This document shows positions 23,518 to 32,814 of a stretch of 32,814 bases of DNA, piece after piece. A program made the translations under genes and the position numbers. The DNA comes from Hydrogenobacter sp. (GTDB taxonomy: Bacteria; Aquificota; Aquificia; Aquificales; Aquificaceae). The stretch is taken from contig JAPYWJ010000014.1 in assembly GCA_028276405.1 (NCBI GenBank), positions 1 to 32,814 of the forward strand. The letters are read 5' to 3'. Positions within the stretch are counted from its first letter, which is position 1; each line of letters opens with the position of its first letter. The notes beneath the pieces are model-generated. The model did not search any database and was not told the origin of the DNA. It saw only the letters and a list, made by a program, of their open reading frames with translations.

Positions 23518-26500
23518 TTATAACACATCTTTGAGAGCTTTTGCCTTTGCTTCTTCTATAACTTTTACTTGGGCATACTTTTCTGAACCTGTGCCGGCAG
23601 GTATTAGGTTCCCTATGATCACATTCTCTTTTATACCTCTGAGGTCATCAACTTTACCTTCGCAGGATGCGTCAGTGAGCACCTTAGGTGTCTCTTGGAA
23701 GGATGCGGCGGATATCCAGCTTCTTGCAGTAAGCGCAGCCTTAGATATACCTACTAAAATGGGTTCCACTTTTGGCAGTTTGCCTCCTTCTTCTTTTATC
23801 CTTTGAACTTCCTGCTCTAAGTCCTCTATATCCACCTCCTCGTTGACCAAAAACCTGCTATCTCCGGGGTCTACTACTCTCCTTTTTCTCAGCATCTGTC
23901 TTATGATGATTTCAAAGTGCTTGTCGTTTATGTCAACACCCTGAAGCCTATAAACCATCTGCACCTCTTTGAGTAGGAACTTTTGGAGCTCATCCATACC
24001 TTTTATCCTGAGGATCTCCTCAGGGACTGGTGTGCCATCCGTTAGCGGATCTCCAGCACTAACTGTATCTCCGTTTTTAACCAGCAGGTGCTTACCCTTA
24101 GGCACAAAGTACTCTCTTTGCAAACCCATCTCTCTGTTGTACACAACAAGCTTGTAGCCTCTTCCCTTTATCCTTACTTGTCCCTCTATCTCTGCTTTTA
24201 TGCTGTCCGTTATGTTGCTCCCTTTCTGTATATACTGACCGTGGCTTACAAGTATGTACTCATCCTTCCTTATGTCGTACTTTCTTGTTTCACCCGTTCT
24301 GGAATTGTAAAGGATCACCTCGTCTGCATCCTCATAGATCCTAACAGTACCGTCTATTTCGCTGAGTATGGCAGGATTTTTAGGCTTCCTTGCTTCAAAA
24401 AGCTCTTCCACTCTGGGGAGACCTCCTACTATGTCCCTTACCTTTGCCATCTCTTTGGGTATCCTTGCCAGCACATCTCCCGGCTGAACCTCGTAGTCCT
24501 TTACCACATAGTATTTGTGCTGTATCTCTGTACCTTCAGATTCACTGCAAGTAGGACATACGAGCCACTCTACCTTTATGTTTTCTGGGGGAATGTTGAG
24601 TATGGAGTTTACGGGAAGGTCATAAGCAAGCTCTCTACCGTCTTGTGCGGCCACTACTATTCTTGGAGTGTGTAGCATGGCATCCTTAGGTCTTGTAAAG
24701 GAAACTATTGTGGATGTTTTGCCAGAAAGGGGATCTCTTTCTTCCTTTACGGTAACATCAAGCACTATGTCCTTGAACTCTACCTTCCCACCTTCTTCCG
24801 CTATGATGTAAGTGTTGAAGGGGTCCCACTCTGCTATGGTGGTACCTTCCTTTACTTGGGTACCCTCTTCCACTAAAATGACAGCACCGTAGGGTACTGC
24901 ATGTCTTTCTATGGGTCTTGAGTCTTTATCAAGTATGGCTATACCTGCATCCTTGGATATGTTGATGTATTTACCTTCCCTGTTCTTTATGAGTTTTATG
25001 TTGTAATATTTTACCTTTCCGCTTTTTTCGCATACAAGAACATTCTGGACCTTTTCTGCAACTGCCGCACCACCTATATGGAAAGTCCTCATGGTAAGCT
25101 GTGTTCCAGGTTCTCCTATAGACTGGGCTGCGATTATACCTACAGCTTCTCCTACATCAACGAGCTTTCTTTGTGAAAGGTCCCATCCATAACACATGGC
25201 GCATATACCAAACTTAGTTTCGCATGTGAGGGGTGATCTGACTTTGACCTTTTCTATGCCTGCATGCACGATCTTTTCTGCAAGACTTTCGTCTACTATC
25301 TGGTTACGTTTGGCTATAGTCTCACCTGTGTATGGGTCTATTAGGTCCTCTGCCAAAGTTCTGCCGATGATTCTGTCTTTTAGAGGTACCTTTTCTTCAC
25401 CACCTTCTACTATGGCAGTCATGTCTATGCCTCTATGAGTACCACAATCTTCTTCTGTTATCATAATGTCCTGAGCCACATCTACAAGCCTTCTGGTTAG
25501 ATAACCTGCAAAGGCGGTTTTGAGCGCGGTATCCGCAAGACCTTTCCTCGCACCATAAGTGGATATGAAGTATTCAAGAACGGAAAGCCCTTCCCTAAAG
25601 TTGGATATGATGGGTGTTTCTATAAACTCTCCCGTGTGCTTTGCCATAAGTCCTCTCATAGCTGCAAGCTGTCTTATTTGATCCCTGTTTCCCCTTGCTC
25701 CAGAGTTTGCCATCATGTATATGGGGTTAAAGGTACCCGGGTAGACCTTCCCTTCTTCCTGCCTTTGTGTTCTTTCTATCTCTTCAAACATGGACTTGGA
25801 AACCTTGTCAGTGATCTCAGACCACAGGTCTATTATTCTGTTGTAGCGCTCTTTGTTGGTAAGCAAGCCTTTCATATACTGATCTATTATCTCGTCAGCT
25901 TGTTCAAAGGCAGACTTAAGTATGTCCTTCTTTACATTGGGTATTTGCAGGTCTTCTACGCTTATGGATATCCCTGCTTTGGTTGCCATACTAAAACCCA
26001 GTTCTTTTAGGTCATCAAGAAAGCTCGCCGTTCTTTCTATACCGTACTTATTGTATATGTTGGTGATAAGTTTAGAAACCTTTTTCTTATCTAAGGGCTC
26101 ATTCACAAAAGGATGTCCCTCTGGCAGTATTTTGTTAAGCAGAACTCTCCCGGGAGTTGTCTCTACAATCTTACCATCTTCAAGCCTCAGCTTTATCTTA
26201 GCATGAAGGTCCACTTTCTGGTTTTCAAGAGCCAATATTACATCTTCTTTGCTCAGAAAGAGCTTTCCTTCTCCTTTTACTCCCGGAACTTCTTGAGTGA
26301 TGTAATACACACCTAAGATAATGTCTTGCGATGGCATAGTGATGGGTTTTCCATGAGCTGGGGAGATAATGTTTTGGGTTGAGAGCATGAGAATGTATGC
26401 CTCTAACTGTGCAGTTATACCCAAAGGTACATGAACCGCCATCTGGTCCCCGTCAAAGTCTGCGTTAAAAGGTGGACATACCAAGGGGTGTAGCTGTATG

Positions 26501-28218
26501 GCTTTACCGTCTATGAGAACAGGCTCAAAAGCTTGTATGGACATTCTGTGAAGAGTAGGAGCACGGTTGAGCAGTACAGGATGCTGTTTTACTACTTCCT
26601 CAAGGCATTCCCACACTTCTGGTGTCTTTTGCTCTACGAGTTTCTTGGCATTCTTTATGGAAGTTGCGTATCCCTTCTCTTCAAGCCTTCTGTATACGAA
26701 AGGTTTAAAAAGCTCAAGAGCCATTATTCTGGGAAGTCCGCACTGGTGCATTTTAAGTTCTGGACCCACAACTATCACAGACCTTCCTGAGTAATCTACT
26801 CTTTTTCCAAGAAGGTTTTGCCTGAAGCGCCCTTGTTTACCTTTCAGATAGTCAGAAAGGGACTTTAGTGCCCGTCCGTTTTGGGTTATCACCCTTCCGC
26901 GCTTGCCGTTGTCTATAAGAGCGCTCACCACTTCTTGCAACATCCTCTTTTCGTTTCTTATGATGATCTCTGGTGCGTCAAGCTCTATGAGTCTTTTTAG
27001 TCTGTTGTTCCTGTTTATGATCCTCCTGTAAAGGTCGTTAAGGTCTGAAGTGGCAAACCTTCCTCCATCAAGAGCCACAAGGGGTCTTAGCTCTGGAGGA
27101 AGTACTGGCAGAACTTCAAGGATCATCCACTCGGGTCTGTTGCCACTCTTTATAAAGTCTTCTACTAGTTTGAGAATCCTTATGGCTTTTCTCACTTTTG
27201 CTTCAGATACTTCCTTAAGAACAGCGTTCCTTATGTCTTCCTTTATCTTTTCAAACACTGGAAGGTCTTTCTTTTTCTCCTTTAATCTCTCGTAATACTC
27301 ACGCAGAGCTTCTCTACCTGTCAGACAGTCTTCTCCGCAATCTTCAGCAAACAGCTCTCCTGTCCTCACATTAAGGTAATACTCTTCATTTAGAATGCCC
27401 AATATGGCTTGTTCCAAGGTCATACTGTCGGGGTGCCTTATGTCTACACTTAGCAATCTAAAATCTTCTGCGATGATTTTTACCATTTTGTGGTAGAGCT
27501 TTTTGTACTTTTCCTCTAAGTGCTTTCCAAGGTCCTCAAAGCCAAAGCTGTAAGGCTTTACCTCCTCTCTGAGCTTTTTGGCATAAGTAGAAAGGTCAAG
27601 ACTTGCCAGTACCTTCTTTATGATTTCTGCACCCATACCACCTTCGTATCTGTGTTCCAAGCTTGTTGCATACTCACTCATGTATTTGTCTTCATCGACC
27701 ACATAAAGCTTTACGAACTTGGTGTTTCCCATATCATCCTTAATGGGTATGGTGTCTTCCATCTCCTCAAATCTCTTTTCTTCCTCTTCGCTCATGGGAT
27801 ACTCTATAACCAAATAGGACTCAAAGTAGACAACTCTTTCTGCATCCCTCGTGGAGAGGTTAAGCAAGGTGGCTATTTTGGAAGGAGAGCTTTTAAGAAA
27901 CCATATGTGAGCAACAGGTGCAGCAAGTTCTATGTGTCCAAACCTCTTTCTTCTGACATAAGACCTTGTAACTTCAACCCCGCACCTATCACATATAGTA
28001 CCTTCAAATCTTTTACCTCTATACTTTCCACATAGGCACTCGTAGTCCTTTATGGGACCGAATATCTTGGCACAGAAAAGCCCATCCTTTTCTGGTTTGT
28101 GAGTTCTGTAATTTATAGTTTCTGGTTTTTTTACCTCCCCGTAGCTCCAGCTTTTTATCTCTTCTGGTGACGCTAACATAAGCTTTATTTTTTCAAAGGG
28201 AAGAAGTCCCTTTCTCAT
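23518..28218 (-). CDS. rpoC: DNA-directed RNA polymerase beta' subunit
   Basis: This 1566-residue protein is the beta' subunit. The N-terminal zinc finger is Cys61, Cys63, Cys76 and Cys79 (CLC...CDRC). The catalytic magnesium motif [11 protein letters not shown] carries Asp587, Asp589 and Asp591. The second zinc site uses the cysteines of DCGTHRG and [11 protein letters not shown]. The trigger-loop region ([21 protein letters not shown]) is interrupted by a SI3-like insertion of roughly 205 residues (about 1052-1258) before [18 protein letters not shown]. That insertion contains Cys1221 and Cys1224 (CPTC) and His1234. The ATG overlaps the rpoB stop by four bases. Confidence 0.98.
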   Translation of the reverse strand: MRKGLLPFEKIKLMLASPEEIKSWSYGEVKKPETINYRTHKPEKDGLFCAKIFGPIKDYECLCGKYRGKRFEGTICDRCGVEVTRSYVRRKRFGHIELAAPVAHIWFLKSSPSKIATLLNLSTRDAERVVYFESYLVIEYPMSEEEEKRFEEMEDTIPIKDDMGNTKFVKLYVVDEDKYMSEYATSLEHRYEGGMGAEIIKKVLASLDLSTYAKKLREEVKPYSFGFEDLGKHLEEKYKKLYHKMVKIIAEDFRLLSVDIRHPDSMTLEQAILGILNEEYYLNVRTGELFAEDCGEDCLTGREALREYYERLKEKKKDLPVFEKIKEDIRNAVLKEVSEAKVRKAIRILKLVEDFIKSGNRPEWMILEVLPVLPPELRPLVALDGGRFATSDLNDLYRRIINRNNRLKRLIELDAPEIIIRNEKRMLQEVVSALIDNGKRGRVITQNGRALKSLSDYLKGKQGRFRQNLLGKRVDYSGRSVIVVGPELKMHQCGLPRIMALELFKPFVYRRLEEKGYATSIKNAKKLVEQKTPEVWECLEEVVKQHPVLLNRAPTLHRMSIQAFEPVLIDGKAIQLHPLVCPPFNADFDGDQMAVHVPLGITAQLEAYILMLSTQNIISPAHGKPITMPSQDIILGVYYITQEVPGVKGEGKLFLSKEDVILALENQKVDLHAKIKLRLEDGKIVETTPGRVLLNKILPEGHPFVNEPLDKKKVSKLITNIYNKYGIERTASFLDDLKELGFSMATKAGISISVEDLQIPNVKKDILKSAFEQADEIIDQYMKGLLTNKERYNRIIDLWSEITDKVSKSMFEEIERTQRQEEGKVYPGTFNPIYMMANSGARGNRDQIRQLAAMRGLMAKHTGEFIETPIISNFREGLSVLEYFISTYGARKGLADTALKTAFAGYLTRRLVDVAQDIMITEEDCGTHRGIDMTAIVEGGEEKVPLKDRIIGRTLAEDLIDPYTGETIAKRNQIVDESLAEKIVHAGIEKVKVRSPLTCETKFGICAMCYGWDLSQRKLVDVGEAVGIIAAQSIGEPGTQLTMRTFHIGGAAVAEKVQNVLVCEKSGKVKYYNIKLIKNREGKYINISKDAGIAILDKDSRPIERHAVPYGAVILVEEGTQVKEGTTIAEWDPFNTYIIAEEGGKVEFKDIVLDVTVKEERDPLSGKTSTIVSFTRPKDAMLHTPRIVVAAQDGRELAYDLPVNSILNIPPENIKVEWLVCPTCSESEGTEIQHKYYVVKDYEVQPGDVLARIPKEMAKVRDIVGGLPRVEELFEARKPKNPAILSEIDGTVRIYEDADEVILYNSRTGETRKYDIRKDEYILVSHGQYIQKGSNITDSIKAEIEGQVRIKGRGYKLVVYNREMGLQREYFVPKGKHLLVKNGDTVSAGDPLTDGTPVPEEILRIKGMDELQKFLLKEVQMVYRLQGVDINDKHFEIIIRQMLRKRRVVDPGDSRFLVNEEVDIEDLEQEVQRIKEEGGKLPKVEPILVGISKAALTARSWISAASFQETPKVLTDASCEGKVDDLRGIKENVIIGNLIPAGTGSEKYAQVKVIEEAKAKALKDVL

Positions 28219-31200
28219 TTTTCTTCCTCCTCTACTTCAATCTGATCACAGGGCTTTGATTCCCCGTTTTCACACTTGACATTCAAACCTAAAGCTTTTA
28301 GCTCCCTTACAAGCACCCTGAAAGACTCGGGTATACCGGGCGTGTAGGTGTATTTGCCTTTCACTATGGATTCGTAAACCTTTGTCCTTCCTTCTATGTC
28401 GTCAGATTTGACTGTGAGCATCTCCTGAAGTGTGTAAGCTGCACCGTGCGCTTCCAAAGCCCAAACTTCCATCTCTCCAAGCCTTTGACCTCCAAACTGT
28501 GCCCTTCCACCCAAGGGTTGCTGAGTGACCAAAGAATAAGGACCGGTGCTTCTTGCGTGTATTTTGTCATCTACCATGTGTATGAGCTTGAGCATGTGCA
28601 TGTACCCTACAGTCACTCTAGTGTCAAAGGGTTCTCCTGTCCTTCCGTCGTAAAGCACAGTTCTTCCATCTTCTGGAAGTCCTGCAAGCTTTAAAAGTTC
28701 TTTTATGTGCTCTTCGTTTGCACCCTCAAACACAGGTGTTGCCACAGGTATGCCCTTCTCTGCATAACCCTTTACCACATCCATAAACTCATGATCGTTA
28801 AGGCTGTTTAGGAATTCTTCTATGTACTTGGCATTCTCACCGCTTGGAGTATCTCCCACAGAGTATATTTTCTTTATAAACTCCACTATTTCCTTCCTGT
28901 CTGCCATTTCGGATATGAGTTCTTCCAACTTTTTACCCAGTTCTTTCAAAGCCCATCCCAAGTGGGTCTCAAGTATCTGACCTACATTCATACGGGATGG
29001 CACACCCAGGGGGTTTAGCACTATGTCTACTGGTGTTCCGTCCGGAAGGAAGGGCATGTCCTCTACGGGAAGCACTATAGATATGACACCCTTGTTTCCA
29101 TGTCTCCCTGCCATCTTATCGCCTACCCTTATCTTCCTCTTCTGAGCTATATAAACCTTCACAAGCGCTATTACACCTGCGGGAAGCTCACTTCTTTTGC
29201 CTATGGATTCTTCCTTCTCCTTGTAGATCCTTTCAAGAAGTTCTACTTGCGCTTTTGTTCTTTCTCTCACCTGATTTATCTTTTCGCAAAGCTCTTTGTC
29301 ATCAAATAGATTTTCTGGCCTTGCTACTATATAGTTGAGAAGCGTCTCAAAAGTCTTTTCGTCCACCTTTGTGCCCGCCTTGTATGTCTTTTTCTTAATG
29401 GTGATATCTTTGTTCGTTTCCTTTCCCAAAACTAAACTTTTTATAACGCTGTTCCTACCCTCTACAAGGAGCTTTTTCTTCTTTTCAAGGTCGTTGCGTA
29501 AGTTTTCCTTTTCCTGTCTTTCTACATGTTCCGCAAGGTAATTGCGCCTTTCTCCTACCCTTCTTGCAAAAACCTGCACATCTACCACCACACCTTCCAC
29601 ACCAGGAGGACACCTCAAAGATGTGTCTTTGACATCTCTTGACTTTTCTCCAAAGATAGCCTGAAGAAGCTTTTCTTCGGGTGTTAGTTGCTGTTCCCCC
29701 TTGGGAGTAACCTTACCTACCAGTATGTCCCCAGGTTTCACATAAGTGCCAATTCTTACTATACCAAACTCGTCAAGGTGAGCCAATGCCCTTTCAGGCA
29801 CGCCAGGTATGGACCTTGTTATCTCTTCATAACCTATTTTTGTCTCTCTGGCTTCTACCTCAAGCTCCTCTATGTGTATAGAAGTGAACACATCTTCCTT
29901 TACTAACCTCTCGGAGATAACTATAGCGTCCTCAAAGTTATACCCCCTCCAAGGCATAAAAGCAACCAGCACATCTTTACCTAAAGCAAGCTCACCCCGT
30001 TCGGTAGACTGTCCGTCTGCCAATACCTCGCCTTTACTCACCCTTTGACCTTTAAAGACTAAGGGTCTTTCGTTTATGCAAGTATTTTGGTTGGTTCTGC
30101 TCATCTTTTTGAGCTCGTATATGTCTATGCCCATGTCTGTAGGATCCTTTGGGTCTATCTCCTCTGGGTTTACCCTTACTATGATCCTTTTGCTGTCCAC
30201 TTCTTCTACTACACCACCTCTTTTGGCAAGAACAACCGCACTGCTATCGTATGCCACTTTCTTTTCCATACCTGTGCCCACAAGGGGTGAAGAGGTAAAC
30301 ACAAGAGGAACAGCTTGTCTCTGCATGTTAGAACCCATAAGAGCCCTGTTGGCATCGTCATGTTCAAGGAAAGGAATGAGCGAAGCGGATACAGAAACCA
30401 CCTGTCTTGAAGAGACATCCATGTAATGGACCTGCTGAGGTTTAACTATCTGTATGTCGTTTTTGTATCTTGCAAACACTCTATCTGTCTTTATCCTACC
30501 TTCTTGGTCAGTAGGTGTGTGCTGAGCTATTACATAGTTTTCCTCTTCGTAGGCTGCCAAATACTCTATCTCGTTGGTGACCTTGCCATCTACCACTTTC
30601 CTGTATGGGGTTATGATAAAGCCAAACTCGTTTACCTGAGCATAAACGGTCAGAGAAGTGACAAGTCCTATGTTTTGACCTTCTGGGGTTTCTATGGGGC
30701 ATATCCTACCATAGTGGGAAGGATGCACATCTCTTATCTCAAACTTGGCACTTTCTCTGGTAAGACCACCAGGTCCCAAAGCTGAGAGCCTTCTTTTGTG
30801 CGTAAGGGCGGAAAGGGGGTTTGTATTGTCAAGGTATTGGGAAAGCATACCACCTTTTAGAAACTCGTATACGGTGCTGGTAAGATAGCGGGGGTTTAAA
30901 AGGTCTTGTGGTTTGAGATTGGGGTCTTCTGGATTAACCACCGTGCATCTGTCCCTGAAGAACTTCTCCATGCGCGCTAAACCTATGCGTGCTTGATTTT
31001 CAAGAAGCTCACCTATAGCTCTGACCCTTCTGTTGCCAAGATACGCAATGTCATCCTTCTTTTCCCTACCAAAACGCAGGTCTATGAGGTACTTGACTGT
31101 ATTTATAATATCTACAGGAAGCAAAAAGCGTGCATGGTCTTCTGTGTAGTCTTTTACTTTCACTTGGTCTCTCTTCTTGAATATACCCTTCAAAAGGTCC

Positions 31201-32624
31201 TCTGTTAAAAGCTGTCCTTCTTGGTATTCTTCAAAGCTCTCTGCAAGAGCCAAAGGAGGAAAACTTGAAAGCTTTTCCAAGTCTGCAGGTTTTAGCACTT
31301 TGGGTGGTTTATGAACTTTGGCATTTATCTTAACCCTTCCCACTCTGGAAAGGTCATACCTAGTTATGTCCTCAAAATAAAGGGAGAAGTGAGACCTTGC
31401 CCTACTCACCAAGTGTTCCAGCTCCATCACCATAGGCTCTACCGCACGGAGCTTTTTGTATATATCAACAAGCGCTATGTCCCTAAAGGTGAACCTTGCC
31501 GGTATCACAATGGAGCTTCTTCTGTCAGGCTCGCGCGGAGATGTCTCCGCCACAAGGGTTTCTATGAGAATCTTACCATAGGGGCTTTTTACCGCACTCT
31601 CTTTTGGCACCACTGTTAACAGCTCAACTTTTATCCTTTCATCTTTGAGCAATCTTTCTAAATCTTCTACATCCTCTATGTATCTCTCTTCCAAAAATTC
31701 TTCTTCCTTCCCTTTTCCTTCAAGCTTTCCTTTGTATCTTAAAACCGCAAAAAGATAACTCTGGGAGAGGTCTTGAGATGCGTATTCTTCCCCAGTTTGT
31801 TTGTCAAAGAGTCTCCCACCTTCAGCAAAAAAAGCTCTTGTCTCTGGGTAAAAGTGTTTGAGAATATGGTAAGCGGTCTCAAGCCCTAAGGCTCTGAACA
31901 TAAAAGAACCACTTATTTTCTTCTTATCTACCCTTGCGGTAAGCATATCTGTTGTGCTGGAAAGCTCGAACTCAACTCTTGGTCCCTTATCTGGTATTAT
32001 GCTTGCCCTGTATATGATCCTCACTATGGTGGTTTCTTTCTGTCTTTCTTCCTTCTCTTCAAAGAAGACACCGGGAGACCTTATGAGCTGGCTTACTACT
32101 ATCCTCTCACTTCCGTTGACCACAAAGGACCCTACCTCTGTCATCATAGGAATTTCGCCAAAATAGACTTTTTTAGGATCCTGCGCTCTCTCTCCCTTTT
32201 TGGTCTTCACTTTGAGCCTGACCAAAACCCTGATGGGGACTGCGTAAGTAAAACCTTTAGTTTTGCACTCCTCAACCGTATACTTTTCTTTGTATGTTAG
32301 CATAGTGCCACACTTGGGACAGGGCACACCGTACCCACCCAGAAAGCTCTGATCGTTGTAAGCTTTATAACCGCATTTATTGCATTCCCACTCACCCACC
32401 TCATACCCCAAGTACTCAACAGTGATCTTATCATCGGGATCCTTAAAAGGGAAAGAAGTTCTGAATACATACTCAAGACCTATAGGCTTGCGCTCTTTTG
32501 GTGCTTTCCTAAACTGTAGAAAATTCTCAAAAGATTCCTTGGGTAGAAAAAGCAAGTAAGGAGGGTCAAGTATTTCGGACCTTTTTCCAAAAAACTTCCT
32601 GGGTAAAGCTACATTCTTTCTCAT
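28215..32624 (-). CDS. rpoB: DNA-directed RNA polymerase beta subunit
   Basis: This 1469-residue protein is the beta subunit. Near the N-terminus, after [12 protein letters not shown], a short insertion carries Cys81, Cys84, Cys102 and Cys105 (CNKC and CPKC), a zinc-ribbon pattern absent from E. coli RpoB. The rifampicin region ([19 protein letters not shown]) is of the sensitive type, followed by [26 protein letters not shown] in two parts. A lysine-rich helical insertion lies at about 965-1070, before the [12 protein letters not shown] motif of the catalytic centre. The C-terminal anchor [19 protein letters not shown] is intact. A promoter and terminator precede it (32660-32723). The ribosome site is modest (GAGGG). 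Confidence 0.98.
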   Translation of the reverse strand: MRKNVALPRKFFGKRSEILDPPYLLFLPKESFENFLQFRKAPKERKPIGLEYVFRTSFPFKDPDDKITVEYLGYEVGEWECNKCGYKAYNDQSFLGGYGVPCPKCGTMLTYKEKYTVEECKTKGFTYAVPIRVLVRLKVKTKKGERAQDPKKVYFGEIPMMTEVGSFVVNGSERIVVSQLIRSPGVFFEEKEERQKETTIVRIIYRASIIPDKGPRVEFELSSTTDMLTARVDKKKISGSFMFRALGLETAYHILKHFYPETRAFFAEGGRLFDKQTGEEYASQDLSQSYLFAVLRYKGKLEGKGKEEEFLEERYIEDVEDLERLLKDERIKVELLTVVPKESAVKSPYGKILIETLVAETSPREPDRRSSIVIPARFTFRDIALVDIYKKLRAVEPMVMELEHLVSRARSHFSLYFEDITRYDLSRVGRVKINAKVHKPPKVLKPADLEKLSSFPPLALAESFEEYQEGQLLTEDLLKGIFKKRDQVKVKDYTEDHARFLLPVDIINTVKYLIDLRFGREKKDDIAYLGNRRVRAIGELLENQARIGLARMEKFFRDRCTVVNPEDPNLKPQDLLNPRYLTSTVYEFLKGGMLSQYLDNTNPLSALTHKRRLSALGPGGLTRESAKFEIRDVHPSHYGRICPIETPEGQNIGLVTSLTVYAQVNEFGFIITPYRKVVDGKVTNEIEYLAAYEEENYVIAQHTPTDQEGRIKTDRVFARYKNDIQIVKPQQVHYMDVSSRQVVSVSASLIPFLEHDDANRALMGSNMQRQAVPLVFTSSPLVGTGMEKKVAYDSSAVVLAKRGGVVEEVDSKRIIVRVNPEEIDPKDPTDMGIDIYELKKMSRTNQNTCINERPLVFKGQRVSKGEVLADGQSTERGELALGKDVLVAFMPWRGYNFEDAIVISERLVKEDVFTSIHIEELEVEARETKIGYEEITRSIPGVPERALAHLDEFGIVRIGTYVKPGDILVGKVTPKGEQQLTPEEKLLQAIFGEKSRDVKDTSLRCPPGVEGVVVDVQVFARRVGERRNYLAEHVERQEKENLRNDLEKKKKLLVEGRNSVIKSLVLGKETNKDITIKKKTYKAGTKVDEKTFETLLNYIVARPENLFDDKELCEKINQVRERTKAQVELLERIYKEKEESIGKRSELPAGVIALVKVYIAQKRKIRVGDKMAGRHGNKGVISIVLPVEDMPFLPDGTPVDIVLNPLGVPSRMNVGQILETHLGWALKELGKKLEELISEMADRKEIVEFIKKIYSVGDTPSGENAKYIEEFLNSLNDHEFMDVVKGYAEKGIPVATPVFEGANEEHIKELLKLAGLPEDGRTVLYDGRTGEPFDTRVTVGYMHMLKLIHMVDDKIHARSTGPYSLVTQQPLGGRAQFGGQRLGEMEVWALEAHGAAYTLQEMLTVKSDDIEGRTKVYESIVKGKYTYTPGIPESFRVLVRELKALGLNVKCENGESKPCDQIEVEEEEK

Positions 32625-32659
32625 GCTATAACCCTCTTTTTATGCTTTGGAAACTTATT

Positions 32660-32688
32660 AATATAAAATAAGTTGCCTGAAAAGTCAA
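32660..32688 (-). promoter_or_regulatory. Promoter of rpoBC and the downstream run
   Basis: On the minus strand TTGACT (32688 to 32683), a 17-base spacer and TATATT (32665 to 32660) predict a start near 32653, about 29 bases before the rpoB ATG. The -35 begins directly after the U-tract of the terminator that follows rplL, so terminator and promoter are end to end. Confidence 0.65.
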
Positions 32689-32723
32689 GAAAAAAAGAAA
32701 CCCCCCGCTTTGCGCAGGAGGGT
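32689..32723 (-). terminator. Intrinsic terminator or attenuator after rplL
   Basis: On the minus strand the RNA can fold CCUCC pairing with GGGGG (one G-U), a two-base bulge, and CGC-AAA-GCG at the top, followed by UUUCUUUUUUUC. This is a GC-rich hairpin with a U-tract, about 35-70 bases after the rplL stop. It may stop fully or attenuate transcription into rpoB, as the rplL-rpoB attenuator does in E. coli. Confidence 0.75.
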
Positions 32724-32757
32724 GAGACCCCTTGAATTTCCATACTTAGCTTGAGGC

Positions 32758-32814
32758 TTACTTTATCTCTACTTGTGCACCAGCTTCTTCCAGCTTCTTC
32801 TTTATGTTTTCTGC
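32758..32814 (-). CDS. rplL: 50S ribosomal protein L7/L12, C-terminal end only
   Basis: Eighteen residues and a stop are visible at the window edge: AENIKKKLEEAGAQVEIK. They match the end of L7/L12 (usual ending KKxLEEAGAxVELK), the stalk protein that recruits translation GTPases. The rest lies beyond the window. It belongs upstream of rpoB in the normal rplJ-rplL-rpoB-rpoC order. Confidence 0.9.
   Translation of the reverse strand, partial: AENIKKKLEEAGAQVEIK

Noticed and set aside
24088-24675. A 195-codon plus-strand open frame antisense to rpoC
   Set aside because: It is a shadow of the beta' coding strand. The composition (Tyr, Leu and Cys rich) has no domain pattern and there is no ribosome site.
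27520-28035. A 171-codon plus-strand open frame antisense to the rpoC 5' region
   Set aside because: It overlaps the conserved zinc-finger region of beta' and has no protein-like pattern of its own.
28215-32624. Possible rifampicin-resistance changes in RpoB
   Set aside because: The cluster region [13 protein letters not shown] keeps the usual residues at the common resistance positions I could identify.
1-32814. CRISPR arrays, tRNA genes, riboswitches or phage-type genes
   Set aside because: No regularly spaced repeats, cloverleaf sequences or structured leaders were seen on either strand. Nearly all of the DNA is accounted for by coding genes.

Overview
The window looks like a compact bacterial chromosome of the Aquificaceae type (Hydrogenobacter, Thermocrinis or Aquifex relatives). 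The main evidence is a 258-residue citryl-CoA lyase (the stand-alone citrate-cleaving enzyme described in Hydrogenobacter), a 405-residue EF-Tu, long RpoB and RpoC chains with lineage-type insertions, a SCO1/CcsA respiratory context, and very tight packing with little intergenic DNA. The assignment comes from remembered family features, not from a search. No tRNA, rRNA or CRISPR array was seen, and no gene-free stretch exceeds 300 bases.

Layout. Positions 1-118 hold the tail of what looks like a transposase. Its stop codon lies inside a consensus promoter for a SCO1-type copper chaperone (150-740), which is followed by rsmG. trmI and a small exported protein run on the minus strand, converging with rsmG. 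queC, a DUF77 thiamine-binding-type protein, a Lon-related protease and fabD follow on the plus strand (2547-6797). Next come a minus-strand DUF429 protein and a plus-strand cytochrome c assembly (CcsA/ResC-like) gene whose reading frame is broken at a run of ten T residues. After these come aroK, ndk (minus), an uncharacterised Tat-type exported protein and hom.

From 11555 to the end everything is on the minus strand. Read in transcription order it is rplL (3' end only), an intrinsic terminator, a promoter, rpoB, rpoC, rpsL, rpsG, fusA, tuf, rpsJ, rplC, rplD, rplW, rplB, rpsS, rplV, rpsC, rplP, rpmC, rpsQ, a PpiD/SurA-like chaperone, ccl and a PsiE-like membrane protein. The beta (rpoBC), str and S10 clusters are thus fused, with junctions from small overlaps to about 28 bases. 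The order stops after rpsQ, where the spc genes (rplN, rplX, rplE) normally follow, and continues into an envelope-folding gene and a carbon-fixation gene.

Points of interest: the T10 frameshift in the CcsA-like gene; an S19 with a roughly 58-residue basic N-terminal extension whose start has a strong Shine-Dalgarno; a four-cysteine zinc-ribbon-like insertion near the RpoB N-terminus; a rpoB promoter whose -35 abuts the rplL terminator U-tract; several genes whose -10 box lies only 6-7 bases before the start codon (predicted leaderless mRNAs); and two operator-like palindromes, one FNR-like between ndk and the Tat-exported protein and one abutting the queC start. I found no clearly new multi-gene defence or metabolic system.
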